A DNA stretch of 7,161 nt. Source: an uncultured Mycoplasmatota bacterium (GTDB lineage: Bacteria; Bacillota_I; Bacilli_A; RF39; UBA660). The stretch spans positions 1 to 7,161 of the forward strand of contig USET01000050.1 of the NCBI GenBank assembly GCA_900553765.1. Reading direction: 5' to 3'. Below the pieces are notes generated by a model. The model ran no database searches and was not told the origin of the DNA. It saw only the letters and a program-made list of their open reading frames with translations. Position 1 is the stretch's first letter. The number at the start of each line of letters is the position of its first letter. Below are positions 1 through 6,430 of this stretch, piece after piece. The position numbers and the translations under genes were made by a program.

Positions 1-50
1 GTATGATAGAAGTATTAAAAAATCCGAACATAAAACAAGAGATAATATAA
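1..50 (+). CDS. C-terminal end of an unidentified upstream gene (partial)
   Basis: The frame whose codons begin at base 3 reads MIEVLKNPNIKQEII and stops at TAA (48-50). A terminator hairpin begins two bases later, which is why this frame is preferred: frame 1 stops at once, and frame 2 would run through the hairpin to about base 105. Only about 16 codons are visible, so neither the product nor the true start can be told; the ATG at 3-5 is probably an internal methionine. The presence of a gene end here is inferred from its position before the terminator. Confidence 0.4.
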   Translation, partial: MIEVLKNPNIKQEII

Positions 51-51
51 G

Positions 52-73
52 AAGACCTAGAAGGGTCTTTTTT
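52..73 (+). terminator. Rho-independent terminator of the upstream gene
   Basis: AAGACC (52-57) pairs with GGTCTT (64-69). A T-G wobble (58/63) closes an AGAA loop, and a run of six T follows (68-73). It starts two bases after the upstream stop codon and separates that gene from the ftsK promoter, so ftsK is probably transcribed on its own. Confidence 0.75.
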
Positions 74-104
74 CGTGGAATCAGTGTCAACTGTACATTT
101 TAAA

Positions 105-133
105 TTGAGTCAAATTCATCTTCGTGATATAAT
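105..133 (+). promoter_or_regulatory. Sigma-A type promoter of ftsK
   Basis: The -35 box is TTGAGT (105-110) and the -10 box is a perfect TATAAT (128-133), with an exact 17-base spacer. TGA directly before the -10 box makes it an extended -10 (TGnTATAAT). Transcription should begin near base 140, giving a leader of about 20 bases that carries AGGAGG at 148-153, seven bases from the ATG. Confidence 0.8.
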
Positions 134-160
134 GAACATAGAGTCGTAGGAGGGTATCGT

Positions 161-2362
161 ATGGCGAAGAAGAAAAAACGAAAAGATAGCAAAAAAACAG
201 ATAAAAATAATTATCAAGTAGAACTGAAAGGTCTTCTTTTGATTCTCATTGCCATCATAGGATTTGGAAGATTTGGAATTGTCGGGCGATTGATTAGTGC
301 CTTTGGTGCCTTTTTAGTAGGAACTTGGTACAATATATTGTTACTTGCGATATTGATCGTTGGTGGATACATGATGGTGAAAAGAGAAAAGCCGAATTTT
401 TTTACGTCGAAACTAGTTGGACTCTATGTTTTCGTCATTGGAATCTTGGTGTTTTCTCATCTAGATTATATTATTCAGAACGATTTAAAAGATTTTGAAA
501 TTATCAAGGAAACAATTAACAACTTTATGGCGAGTACGAAGACGATTATGAATATTCAAGGTGGTGGAGTGATCGGAGCGATTTTCTCGATTTTATTTGT
601 AAAACTATTTGATGTAGGTGGAACGAAAATCGTCGTATGGGCACTGCTTATCTGTGGAACTGTCATGTTTACGGGACTTAGCATCGCCGATAGTGTTCAA
701 TACTTCATGAACAAGGCAAAAGATGCGAAGCATAAGACGAAAGATCACAAAGATAAAGTGGAGATTCGACAGGCGGAAGATAATTACGACAAAGACGACA
801 AAGTGGTCGTATCGAGTGTCGATGAGTTGATTCATAAAAATGACGGTGCAAAAGAAGCATTAAAAGTGGATGAAAAAACAGGTGAAATTATCGAAGAGCC
901 AATGAATACAGAAGGGTATAAATATCCCCCAATCTCACTTCTTGCAAAACCTGTCAAAAATAAGAGTAAAGAAAATCAGGCAGCGATCGATGATAACGTC
1001 AAGATCTTGGGACAAGTGTTCTCCGATTTTGGTATCAACGGTAAGATCGTTGCGATCAATATTGGACCTACAGTTACACAGTATGAAATGGAATTAAAAG
1101 CTGGTACAAAGGTAAGTAAAGTATTAGGATTACAACGTGAGATCGCTCTAGCGCTCGCTGTAAAATCCGTTCATATTCAAGCACCAATACCAGGAAAGTC
1201 GACGATAGGAATCGAACTTCCAAATAAAGTTAGTAGTATGGTAACAGTAAGAGAAATTTTGGAATCTGTTCCAAAGAATATGGAAGGTAGTAAGTTACTT
1301 GCAGTACTTGGAAAAGATATCATGGGAATTCCCAAATATTGTGAGATCAATAAGACACCGCACTTACTTGTTGCAGGATCTACTGGTAGTGGTAAATCAG
1401 TATGTATCAATAGTATGATTACTTCTATCTTGATGAGAGCAAAACCAGATGAAGTAAAGCTTGTCTTAGTCGATCCAAAGAAAGTGGAACTTTCTATGTA
1501 CAACGGGGTTCCGCATCTTTTGATTCCTGTTGTAACGGATCCGAAGAAAGCAAATATCGCTTTAAAAAAGATCGTAGCAGAAATGGAAAACAGATACGAT
1601 TTATTTAGTGAAAGTGGTACGAAAAATATCGCTGGATACAATACTTATGTCGAAAAATACAATGAGAAGAATCCAAACGAAGTACAGAAGAGAAAACTTC
1701 CATATATCGTTGTAATCATCGACGAGTTAGCAGACTTGATGCTCGTTGCAGCAAAAGAAGTAGAAGATTCTATTATGCGTATTACACAGATGGCTCGTGC
1801 AGCAGGAATTCATTTGATCGTTGCAACGCAAAGACCATCTACGGATGTCATCACAGGAGTCGTAAAGGCCAATATTCCATCTCGTATTTCGTTTGCTGTT
1901 TCAAGCAGTATCGATTCACGTACGATTTTGGATATGACAGGTGCTGAAAAGTTGCTTGGAAAAGGAGATATGCTATTCTTACCACAAGGTGAAAATATGC
2001 CGATTCGTATTCAAGGAACATTTATCAGCGAGGAAGAGATTAAAGCTGTCGTTGATTATACGATTTCACAACAGAAAGCAAAATATGATGAGTCATTATT
2101 ACTAGATGATGATGAAAAAGGTGCAACGACGATGGTGGAAAGTAAAGATGACTATGAAGAGCCACTTTACAATGAGATTGTCGAGTTTGTCGTAACGCAA
2201 GGAAAGGCAAGTGCCTCTTTATTGCAAAGACGATTCCGTCTCGGTTATAACCGTGCAGCACGTTGTATCGATCTATTAGAAGAACGTGGAATCGTCGGTC
2301 CATCACAAGGTTCAAAACCACGTGAAGTTCTAGTAAAATTAGACAAAAAAGAAGAAGAATAA
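161..2362 (+). CDS. ftsK: FtsK/SpoIIIE family DNA translocase
   Basis: A membrane-anchored hexameric ATPase that pumps double-stranded DNA through the closing septum during chromosome segregation. The 733-residue protein opens with a Lys-rich cytoplasmic tail (MAKKKKRKDSKK), then four or five hydrophobic segments at about residues 24-54, 57-74, 84-105, 134-150 and 156-176. A short, highly charged linker (about 180-255) leads to the motor: Walker A GSTGSGKS (406-413), Walker B IIDELADLM (519-527; D521, E522) and the family motif ATQRPS (555-560). A C-terminal winged-helix gamma domain (about 666-727) contains RRFRLGYNRAAR (690-701), the region that in relatives reads polar DNA sequences. All motor elements look intact. 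The length is slightly below that of Bacillus SpoIIIE, mainly because the linker is short. The ATG follows AGGAGG by seven bases, and the gene has its own promoter and terminator. The family is certain; whether it acts in division (FtsK), sporulation (SpoIIIE) or both cannot be told from sequence. Confidence 0.96.
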   Translation: MAKKKKRKDSKKTDKNNYQVELKGLLLILIAIIGFGRFGIVGRLISAFGAFLVGTWYNILLLAILIVGGYMMVKREKPNFFTSKLVGLYVFVIGILVFSHLDYIIQNDLKDFEIIKETINNFMASTKTIMNIQGGGVIGAIFSILFVKLFDVGGTKIVVWALLICGTVMFTGLSIADSVQYFMNKAKDAKHKTKDHKDKVEIRQAEDNYDKDDKVVVSSVDELIHKNDGAKEALKVDEKTGEIIEEPMNTEGYKYPPISLLAKPVKNKSKENQAAIDDNVKILGQVFSDFGINGKIVAINIGPTVTQYEMELKAGTKVSKVLGLQREIALALAVKSVHIQAPIPGKSTIGIELPNKVSSMVTVREILESVPKNMEGSKLLAVLGKDIMGIPKYCEINKTPHLLVAGSTGSGKSVCINSMITSILMRAKPDEVKLVLVDPKKVELSMYNGVPHLLIPVVTDPKKANIALKKIVAEMENRYDLFSESGTKNIAGYNTYVEKYNEKNPNEVQKRKLPYIVVIIDELADLMLVAAKEVEDSIMRITQMARAAGIHLIVATQRPSTDVITGVVKANIPSRISFAVSSSIDSRTILDMTGAEKLLGKGDMLFLPQGENMPIRIQGTFISEEEIKAVVDYTISQQKAKYDESLLLDDDEKGATTMVESKDDYEEPLYNEIVEFVVTQGKASASLLQRRFRLGYNRAARCIDLLEERGIVGPSQGSKPREVLVKLDKKEEE

Positions 2363-2390
2363 GTTTATCCGTTTGGATAAACTTTTTTCT
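2361..2390. terminator. Shared bidirectional terminator between ftsK and the Fic gene
   Basis: AAGTTTATCC (2361-2370) and GGATAAACTT (2375-2384) form a perfect 10-base-pair stem with a GTTT loop. A T-run follows on the plus strand (2383-2388). On the minus strand the exit sequence is also T-rich (bases 2360 down to about 2345). The stem contains the last two bases of the ftsK stop codon (2360-2362). It also contains the Fic stop codon (2365-2367) and encodes the last residues of the Fic protein, VYPNG. One hairpin therefore probably ends both convergent transcripts. Confidence 0.85.
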
Positions 2391-3483
2391 TCTCCTTATG
2401 CATTGGTTTCGTTTTTAAATTAAAAAAGAAATTTGAAAGGGTATCTGTTATATTTTTATTGGTGTTGTTTCCCTTTTCAAGAATGCCTTTTTCGATGAGT
2501 GGAAGAATCATTTTTTCATAGATAACATGAGACTTTAACTTAGGATTGTGACAATTGTAAAATTTACAAAAATCAGCGAGTGTATGATTTCCTTTCATCG
2601 ATAAAATATAAAAAATCGTTTGGTGCTCTAATGGAGTAAAGTAAACATCGAAGTTTTCTGCAATCTTGTTGATTTGATGCTCTTTTTTCATCTCTTCGAA
2701 AGAACCTTCTAACATGTATTTTAAAAATGGTGTAAGATCGTGCGTAATTTTTGCGTTGCGAATCACTTGATAATATTTACGAAGTGAGAAAGGAATATTT
2801 CGATTGAACAAAGTAAAGGCATAGTTTTCATGATTACATAAATACCACGTACTAAGTGTACGAGATGTTCTTCCGTTAATATCGAAATATGGATGAATAT
2901 AAACAAAGTAAAAATGAATTACTTGTGATTTTACGAAAGATGCTGTAGGTGAGATGTAATAATCATTGTGAATAAAATCAAATAGAGTCTGCATATGTTC
3001 AGAGATTCTTTGATGTGGAACTCCTTGATCTGGAGTACGATTGATATTTGATGAATAATGAATATAAACTGGTGCATCTCGATATAAATCATCTTCACTA
3101 ATTTGTTCAGAAGGCTCTAGAATACCTTCTGATAAGATATGATATAAATATCTTAAATTTTCTTCTGAAATTGGTGGCTCGTGAAAAATCATTTGATATC
3201 CGCGGTATAAATTGAAAATGCGTCTTTGATTTAAATAAGTTTTTTTGTGGTGCCTATTTTTCATCATTATTTCAATCTCTTCTAGATCGTCTAAGTATCC
3301 TTCCGTTGCATTGTTCATTTTAATCTCAAATGGAAAAATGATTTGTTCGGCAAAACTCGATTGATTCATATAAGGATGCTTTTGTAAAAACTCTTCTATT
3401 TCAAATGCTATTGGCTTAAGTTTATCAAAGTCAATATAAAAGTGATCGCCATTGTCTAATGTAAGTGGAACTTGTGTATGCAT
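2365..3483 (-). CDS. Fic domain protein, putative AMP-transferase with C-terminal winged helix
   Basis: Fic enzymes usually transfer AMP from ATP to a hydroxyl side chain of a target protein. The core motif is HPYFDINGRTSR (residues 197-208, bases 2860-2895), matching HPFx(D/E)GNGRxxR. Catalytic H197, acidic metal ligand D201, N203, G204 and R205 are kept, but F is Y199 and the usual Gly is I202. The stretch NNATEGYLDDLEE (57-69) resembles the N-terminal inhibitory helix ((S/T)xxxE(G/N)) of self-inhibited class II Fic proteins: E61-G62 are present, but the Ser/Thr position is Asn. DLYRDAPVYI (132-141) corresponds to the conserved GxYR region before the target-binding flap. Residues about 283-335 look like a winged-helix domain ending in LIEKGIL. 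At 372 residues it is typical for standalone Fic proteins. AAAGGAG lies seven bases before the ATG. No small antitoxin gene is seen next to it. The target is unknown, and the substitutions leave AMP-transferase activity uncertain. Confidence 0.88.
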   Translation of the reverse strand: MHTQVPLTLDNGDHFYIDFDKLKPIAFEIEEFLQKHPYMNQSSFAEQIIFPFEIKMNNATEGYLDDLEEIEIMMKNRHHKKTYLNQRRIFNLYRGYQMIFHEPPISEENLRYLYHILSEGILEPSEQISEDDLYRDAPVYIHYSSNINRTPDQGVPHQRISEHMQTLFDFIHNDYYISPTASFVKSQVIHFYFVYIHPYFDINGRTSRTLSTWYLCNHENYAFTLFNRNIPFSLRKYYQVIRNAKITHDLTPFLKYMLEGSFEEMKKEHQINKIAENFDVYFTPLEHQTIFYILSMKGNHTLADFCKFYNCHNPKLKSHVIYEKMILPLIEKGILEKGNNTNKNITDTLSNFFFNLKTKPMHKEKKKVYPNG

Positions 3484-3506
3484 GAATCTGCTCCTTTCAG
3501 ACTGTT

Positions 3507-3535
3507 ATTGTAAGAAAAGAATGCGCATTTGTCAA
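3507..3535 (-). promoter_or_regulatory. Consensus promoter of the Fic gene
   Basis: Read on the minus strand, a perfect TTGACA (3535-3530) and TACAAT (3512-3507) are separated by exactly 17 bases. The predicted start is near 3500, leaving a leader of about 17 bases that contains the ribosome binding site AAAGGAG (3497-3491). The -35 box lies ten bases from the -35 box of the divergent promoter, so polymerase at one promoter may hinder the other. Confidence 0.82.
3520..3529. promoter_or_regulatory. Palindrome in the Fic promoter spacer, possible operator
   Basis: AATGCGCATT is a perfect 10-base palindrome lying wholly between the -35 and -10 boxes of the Fic promoter, where a bound dimer would block polymerase. 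Its GC-rich core stands out from the surrounding AT-rich sequence. The symmetry does not extend into the flanks, and no second copy was seen in this intergenic region, so operator function is only inferred. Confidence 0.3.
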
Positions 3536-3545
3536 GGAAGACTCT

Positions 3546-3574
3546 TTGACCTATGGTTTAGTTTGTGATAAGAT
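3546..3574 (+). promoter_or_regulatory. Promoter of the HEVEH-motif gene
   Basis: TTGACC (3546-3551) and TAAGAT (3569-3574) are 17 bases apart, with TGA directly before the -10 box (extended -10). The start would fall near 3581, leaving a leader of about 17 bases that carries AAGGAAG (3585-3591). It is arranged back-to-back with the Fic promoter. Confidence 0.7.
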
Positions 3575-3597
3575 AAAAAATCAAAAGGAAGATACGT

Positions 3598-4467
3598 ATG
3601 ATGCAAGAAGAATTATTCAAAATTATTTGGGATGTTAGTAAAGCAGGAAATTTACTTAATACTCGAGAGATTGAAAGATTGTTAGATATTATAGTGCGAA
3701 GTAGAAATTTAAAAGAATTCTTAAAAGAAATTCGTTTTGAATGTCTCGAAAACTTAAAAGCGGCATACCATCCGTTGAAAAAAAGAATCATTATCAATTA
3801 TGAGAATATAAGAGAAACAATCGATACGCAACTTCCACATGTGAGCTTTTTTCAAGATCAAGAGAGGAAGTTGTATCGCAATTTGATTTTTGTACAGATG
3901 TTGTTACACGAAGTAGAACACATGGAACAATATCGTAAAGTGAAATCTGATTTATTGGACTTCGAATCCAAATTGTTACGTTTATGTTATGGTCCAACTT
4001 TATATTATGAGATGCATCAATCTGAAGTGACTTCTTTCGATTATGCAACGATTGCATCAATTTTATCTTATTTTGAATTTGAAGCGATCTATTATATTGA
4101 AGATCCGCGTGAACGAATGGCACAAATTCGTTCTTATCAATGTATATTAGAAATGATACGTTCGTTTTATAAAGAAGAATCAGATTTGTACCAATATGAG
4201 CAGAATGAACTAAATTCTGAAAAACTTCAAGGGTATAAGATGATAGGAAACAATCTAGTAGCTCCAACTGTTGATTTTTTAAACAATATGGAAAAAGAAA
4301 CAGCACTAACGTATTTTGATACATATGCATGTTGTGAAAAGATGCTCGATCAAATTTTAGATCCGTCGTTTGCAAATGAGAATACGCTAGAAAAAAGGCT
4401 CTTGTTTGGACTCCCAATTCAGTTAGAAGAATACGATAGAGAACAACAAAAACTCCTTTATTTTTGA
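3598..4467 (+). CDS. Unknown protein with HEVEH zinc-metallopeptidase-like motif
   Basis: I do not recognise this 289-residue protein as a named family. Its clearest landmark is LLHEVEHMEQYRK: H104-E105-V106-E107-H108 (bases 3907-3921) fits the HExxH zinc site of zincin peptidases and lies in a helix-like hydrophobic setting. About 64 residues on comes YYIEDPRERMAQ (164-175), resembling the 'Y..dP.E..A' segment that supplies the third, acidic zinc ligand in some small zincins; E172 is the candidate, with E160 or E162 as alternatives. No signal peptide or membrane segment is seen, so it is probably cytoplasmic. The rest is rich in charged residues, with several Tyr and Cys and no repeats. The start is the first of two adjacent ATG codons, eight bases after AGGA (3586-3589); the second is possible. 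It is divergent from the Fic gene and directly upstream of parE. Zinc binding and proteolysis are inferred from motif only. Confidence 0.75.
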   Translation: MMQEELFKIIWDVSKAGNLLNTREIERLLDIIVRSRNLKEFLKEIRFECLENLKAAYHPLKKRIIINYENIRETIDTQLPHVSFFQDQERKLYRNLIFVQMLLHEVEHMEQYRKVKSDLLDFESKLLRLCYGPTLYYEMHQSEVTSFDYATIASILSYFEFEAIYYIEDPRERMAQIRSYQCILEMIRSFYKEESDLYQYEQNELNSEKLQGYKMIGNNLVAPTVDFLNNMEKETALTYFDTYACCEKMLDQILDPSFANENTLEKRLLFGLPIQLEEYDREQQKLLYF

Positions 4468-4478
4468 CGTTCTTTTTT
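4440..4478 (+). terminator. Candidate terminator overlapping the gene end and parE promoter
   Basis: AGAAC (4440-4444) pairs with GTTCT (4469-4473). After a 2x2 internal mismatch, CAAAAA (4447-4452) pairs with TTTTTG (4461-4466) around an 8-base loop. T residues follow at 4473-4478. The 5' arm is inside the preceding gene, and the 3' arm covers that gene's TGA stop and the parE -35 box. The inner stem is almost all A-T, so termination may be partial. Pairing is seen in sequence; function is inferred. Confidence 0.45.
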
Positions 4479-4492
4479 GTTTTTGATATAAT
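4464..4492 (+). promoter_or_regulatory. Strong extended -10 promoter of parE
   Basis: TTGACG (4464-4469) and TATAAT (4487-4492) are separated by exactly 17 bases, with TGA before the -10 box. The -35 box overlaps the TGA stop codon of the preceding gene (4465-4467). A start seven bases past the -10 box is about 4499, only ten bases before the parE ATG, so the leader is extremely short. Confidence 0.8.
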
Positions 4493-4496
4493 GATG

Positions 4497-4504
4497 AAAG
4501 GTGA
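4497..4504 (+). promoter_or_regulatory. Ribosome binding site fixing the parE start
   Basis: AAAGGTGA closely matches the 3' end complement of 16S rRNA (AGGAGGTGA) and lies four bases before the ATG at 4509. It rules out the in-frame TTG at 4464, which would add 15 residues not found in this family and would lie inside the promoter. It coincides with the predicted transcription start, so the exact start base decides how much of it reaches the mRNA. Confidence 0.8.
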
Positions 4505-4508
4505 TAAT

Positions 4509-6419
4509 ATGGCAAAATATGATGAAAGTTCGATAAAAATACTAGAGGGATTGGAAGCTGTTAGAAAGCGTCCTGGTATGTATATCGGATCGACAGATAA
4601 AAGAGGATTACACCATTTAATATGGGAAATTGTAGATAATGGAATCGATGAAGTGATCAACGGATATGGTAAAAAAATCAAAGTGATTTTACACAGAGAT
4701 CGCTCTGTTTCTGTAGAGGATGAAGGTCGTGGTGTTCCGGTTGGAAAACACGCGAGTGGAATGAGTACACCAGAAGTTATTTATACGGTACTTCATGCAG
4801 GTGGAAAGTTTGAAGAAGGTGGATATAAAGTATCTGGTGGACTTCACGGAGTAGGTGCGAGTGTTGTAAATGCACTTTCTAAATGGATGGAAGTCAATAT
4901 TAAGAGAGATGGATATGAGTATTACATTCGTTTTGAAAATGGAGGGCATACTACAGTTCCTTTGAAAAAATTAGGTAAGACGAGCAAAACAGGAACGAAA
5001 GTTCATTTCATGCCAGACGATACGATCTTTACAACGACACTATTTTCTTTTACGACGGTCTGCGAGAGAATGCAAGAAAGTGCTTTCTTATTAAAAGGAT
5101 TGACAGTTGAAGTGATCGATGAAGAAGATGAAAAAAGAGAAGTCTTCCATTATGAAAATGGATTAGAAGCATTTGTCGAATATATTAACGACGATAAGAA
5201 GCCACTTCATAAAGTTGTTCAATTTGAAGGTGAAAAAGATGGAATCCGCGTCGATATCGCCTTTCAATATACCGATACTTATTCTGAAAATATGATTTCG
5301 TTTGTCAATAACGTTAAGACAAGTGACGGAGGAACACACGAAGTTGGATTCAAAACTGCTTTCACACGTGTATTCAACGATTATGCAAGAAATAATGGAT
5401 ACTTGAAAGCAAAGGATAAGAACTTCGAAGGAAACGATACGAGAGAGGGAATGACTGCTGTAATTAGTTTGCAGATTCCTGAAGATAAATTGCAGTTTGA
5501 GGGACAGACCAAAGGAAAACTTGGTACTCCTGAAGCACGACCGATCGTCGAAAATATAGTAAGTGAAAAGCTTCAATTCTTTTTAGAAGAAAATAAGGAA
5601 ATCGCGACGAAGTTACTAGAGAAGATGGTAAAAAGTAAGAGTGTACGCGAGGCTGCTCGTAAAGCACGTGACGAAGCTCGAAATGGAAAAGATAAAGGTA
5701 AAAAAGAACGTGCACTCTCTGGAAAATTAAAACCAGCACAGACGAAAAACCCAAAGAAAAACGAACTTTTCTTAGTCGAGGGAGATTCTGCTGGTGGAAG
5801 TGCCAAGCAAGGTAGAGACAGTAAATTTCAAGCAATTTTACCACTGCGTGGAAAAGTTGTAAATACGGAAAAAGCAAAGCTAGAAGATATTTTAAAAAAT
5901 GAGGAAATCAATACGATTATTCATACAGTAGGGGCTGGAGTTGGAAGTGATTTCGATGCGGAAGATTCCAACTATGCCAAAGTTATCATCATGACCGATG
6001 CCGACGATGATGGTGCGCATATTCAAATTCTTTTACTCACGTTCTTCTATCGGTATATGAAGCCACTGATTGAAACAGGACGACTTTATATTGCGATGCC
6101 CCCATTATACAAAATTACGCATGGGAAGACATTCGAGTATGCATGGACGGAGGAACAACGACAAGAAATCCTTGCTAACAATAAAAATCAAAAGTGCGAG
6201 ACGCAAAGATATAAGGGGCTTGGTGAAATGAATGCTGAGCAGCTATGGGAAACGACGATGGATCCAGAGCGTAGGAGTTTAATTAAAGTCAATATTACCG
6301 ATGCTGCACTTGCCGAAAAGAGAGTAAGTGTACTAATGGGTGATAATGTAGAGCCAAGAAAAGAATGGATCGAAGAAAACGTCGAATTCTCTTTAGAAGA
6401 TAATTATAAAATAGCGTAA
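4509..6419 (+). CDS. parE: DNA topoisomerase IV subunit B
   Basis: ATPase and TOPRIM subunit of topoisomerase IV, which with ParC passes one duplex through another to unlink daughter chromosomes. The 636-residue protein is full length. The GHKL ATPase domain has catalytic E40 and Mg-binding N44 in WEIVDNGIDE, D71 in DEGRGVPVG, the lid motif GGLHGVGASVVNALS (110-124) and the QTK loop (333-335). The TOPRIM domain has LVEGDSAGGSAKQGRD (422-437; E424) and MTDADDDGAH (495-504; D497, D499). The C-terminal tail contains QRYKGLGEMN (566-575). The stretch LSGKLKPAQTKNPKKNE (403-419) and RGKVVNTEKAK are typical of Firmicute ParE; GyrB there usually has a KL.DC..KDP form and ILNVEKA. G45 replaces the more usual Ser or Ala, and D500 the usual Val or Thr, between essential residues. 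An unknown gene, not parC, follows after 11 bases. Confidence 0.95.
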   Translation: MAKYDESSIKILEGLEAVRKRPGMYIGSTDKRGLHHLIWEIVDNGIDEVINGYGKKIKVILHRDRSVSVEDEGRGVPVGKHASGMSTPEVIYTVLHAGGKFEEGGYKVSGGLHGVGASVVNALSKWMEVNIKRDGYEYYIRFENGGHTTVPLKKLGKTSKTGTKVHFMPDDTIFTTTLFSFTTVCERMQESAFLLKGLTVEVIDEEDEKREVFHYENGLEAFVEYINDDKKPLHKVVQFEGEKDGIRVDIAFQYTDTYSENMISFVNNVKTSDGGTHEVGFKTAFTRVFNDYARNNGYLKAKDKNFEGNDTREGMTAVISLQIPEDKLQFEGQTKGKLGTPEARPIVENIVSEKLQFFLEENKEIATKLLEKMVKSKSVREAARKARDEARNGKDKGKKERALSGKLKPAQTKNPKKNELFLVEGDSAGGSAKQGRDSKFQAILPLRGKVVNTEKAKLEDILKNEEINTIIHTVGAGVGSDFDAEDSNYAKVIIMTDADDDGAHIQILLLTFFYRYMKPLIETGRLYIAMPPLYKITHGKTFEYAWTEEQRQEILANNKNQKCETQRYKGLGEMNAEQLWETTMDPERRSLIKVNITDAALAEKRVSVLMGDNVEPRKEWIEENVEFSLEDNYKIA

Positions 6420-6430
6420 GTAGGTGAATT

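Noticed and set aside
105..113. TTGAGTCAA, an imperfect palindrome at the ftsK -35 box, as an operator
   Set aside because: It is only nine bases with a central mismatch and is largely explained by the -35 consensus itself. Such short symmetry is expected by chance in AT-rich DNA.
2365..3597. A classic Fic or Doc toxin-antitoxin operon
   Set aside because: No small antitoxin gene lies upstream or downstream on the minus strand: the Fic gene has its own promoter close to its start and ends in a terminator against ftsK. Its possible inhibitory helix is internal.
4464..4508. An upstream TTG start that would lengthen ParE by 15 residues
   Set aside because: It has no Shine-Dalgarno site, lies in the parE promoter, and adds residues absent from the family, whereas the ATG at 4509 has AAAGGTGA in front and begins the usual MAKYDESSIKILEGLEAVRK.
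3794..4681. A 295-codon open frame on the minus strand opposite the HEVEH gene and the parE start
   Set aside because: It begins with TTG without a ribosome binding site, spans two well-supported plus-strand genes and the parE promoter, and its product shows no recognisable motif. It is an antisense shadow.
4509..6419. Gyrase subunit B instead of ParE
   Set aside because: The LSGKLKPAQTKNPKKNE and RGKVVNTEKAK stretches follow the ParE pattern, and no gyrA, recF or other gyrase-locus gene is nearby.
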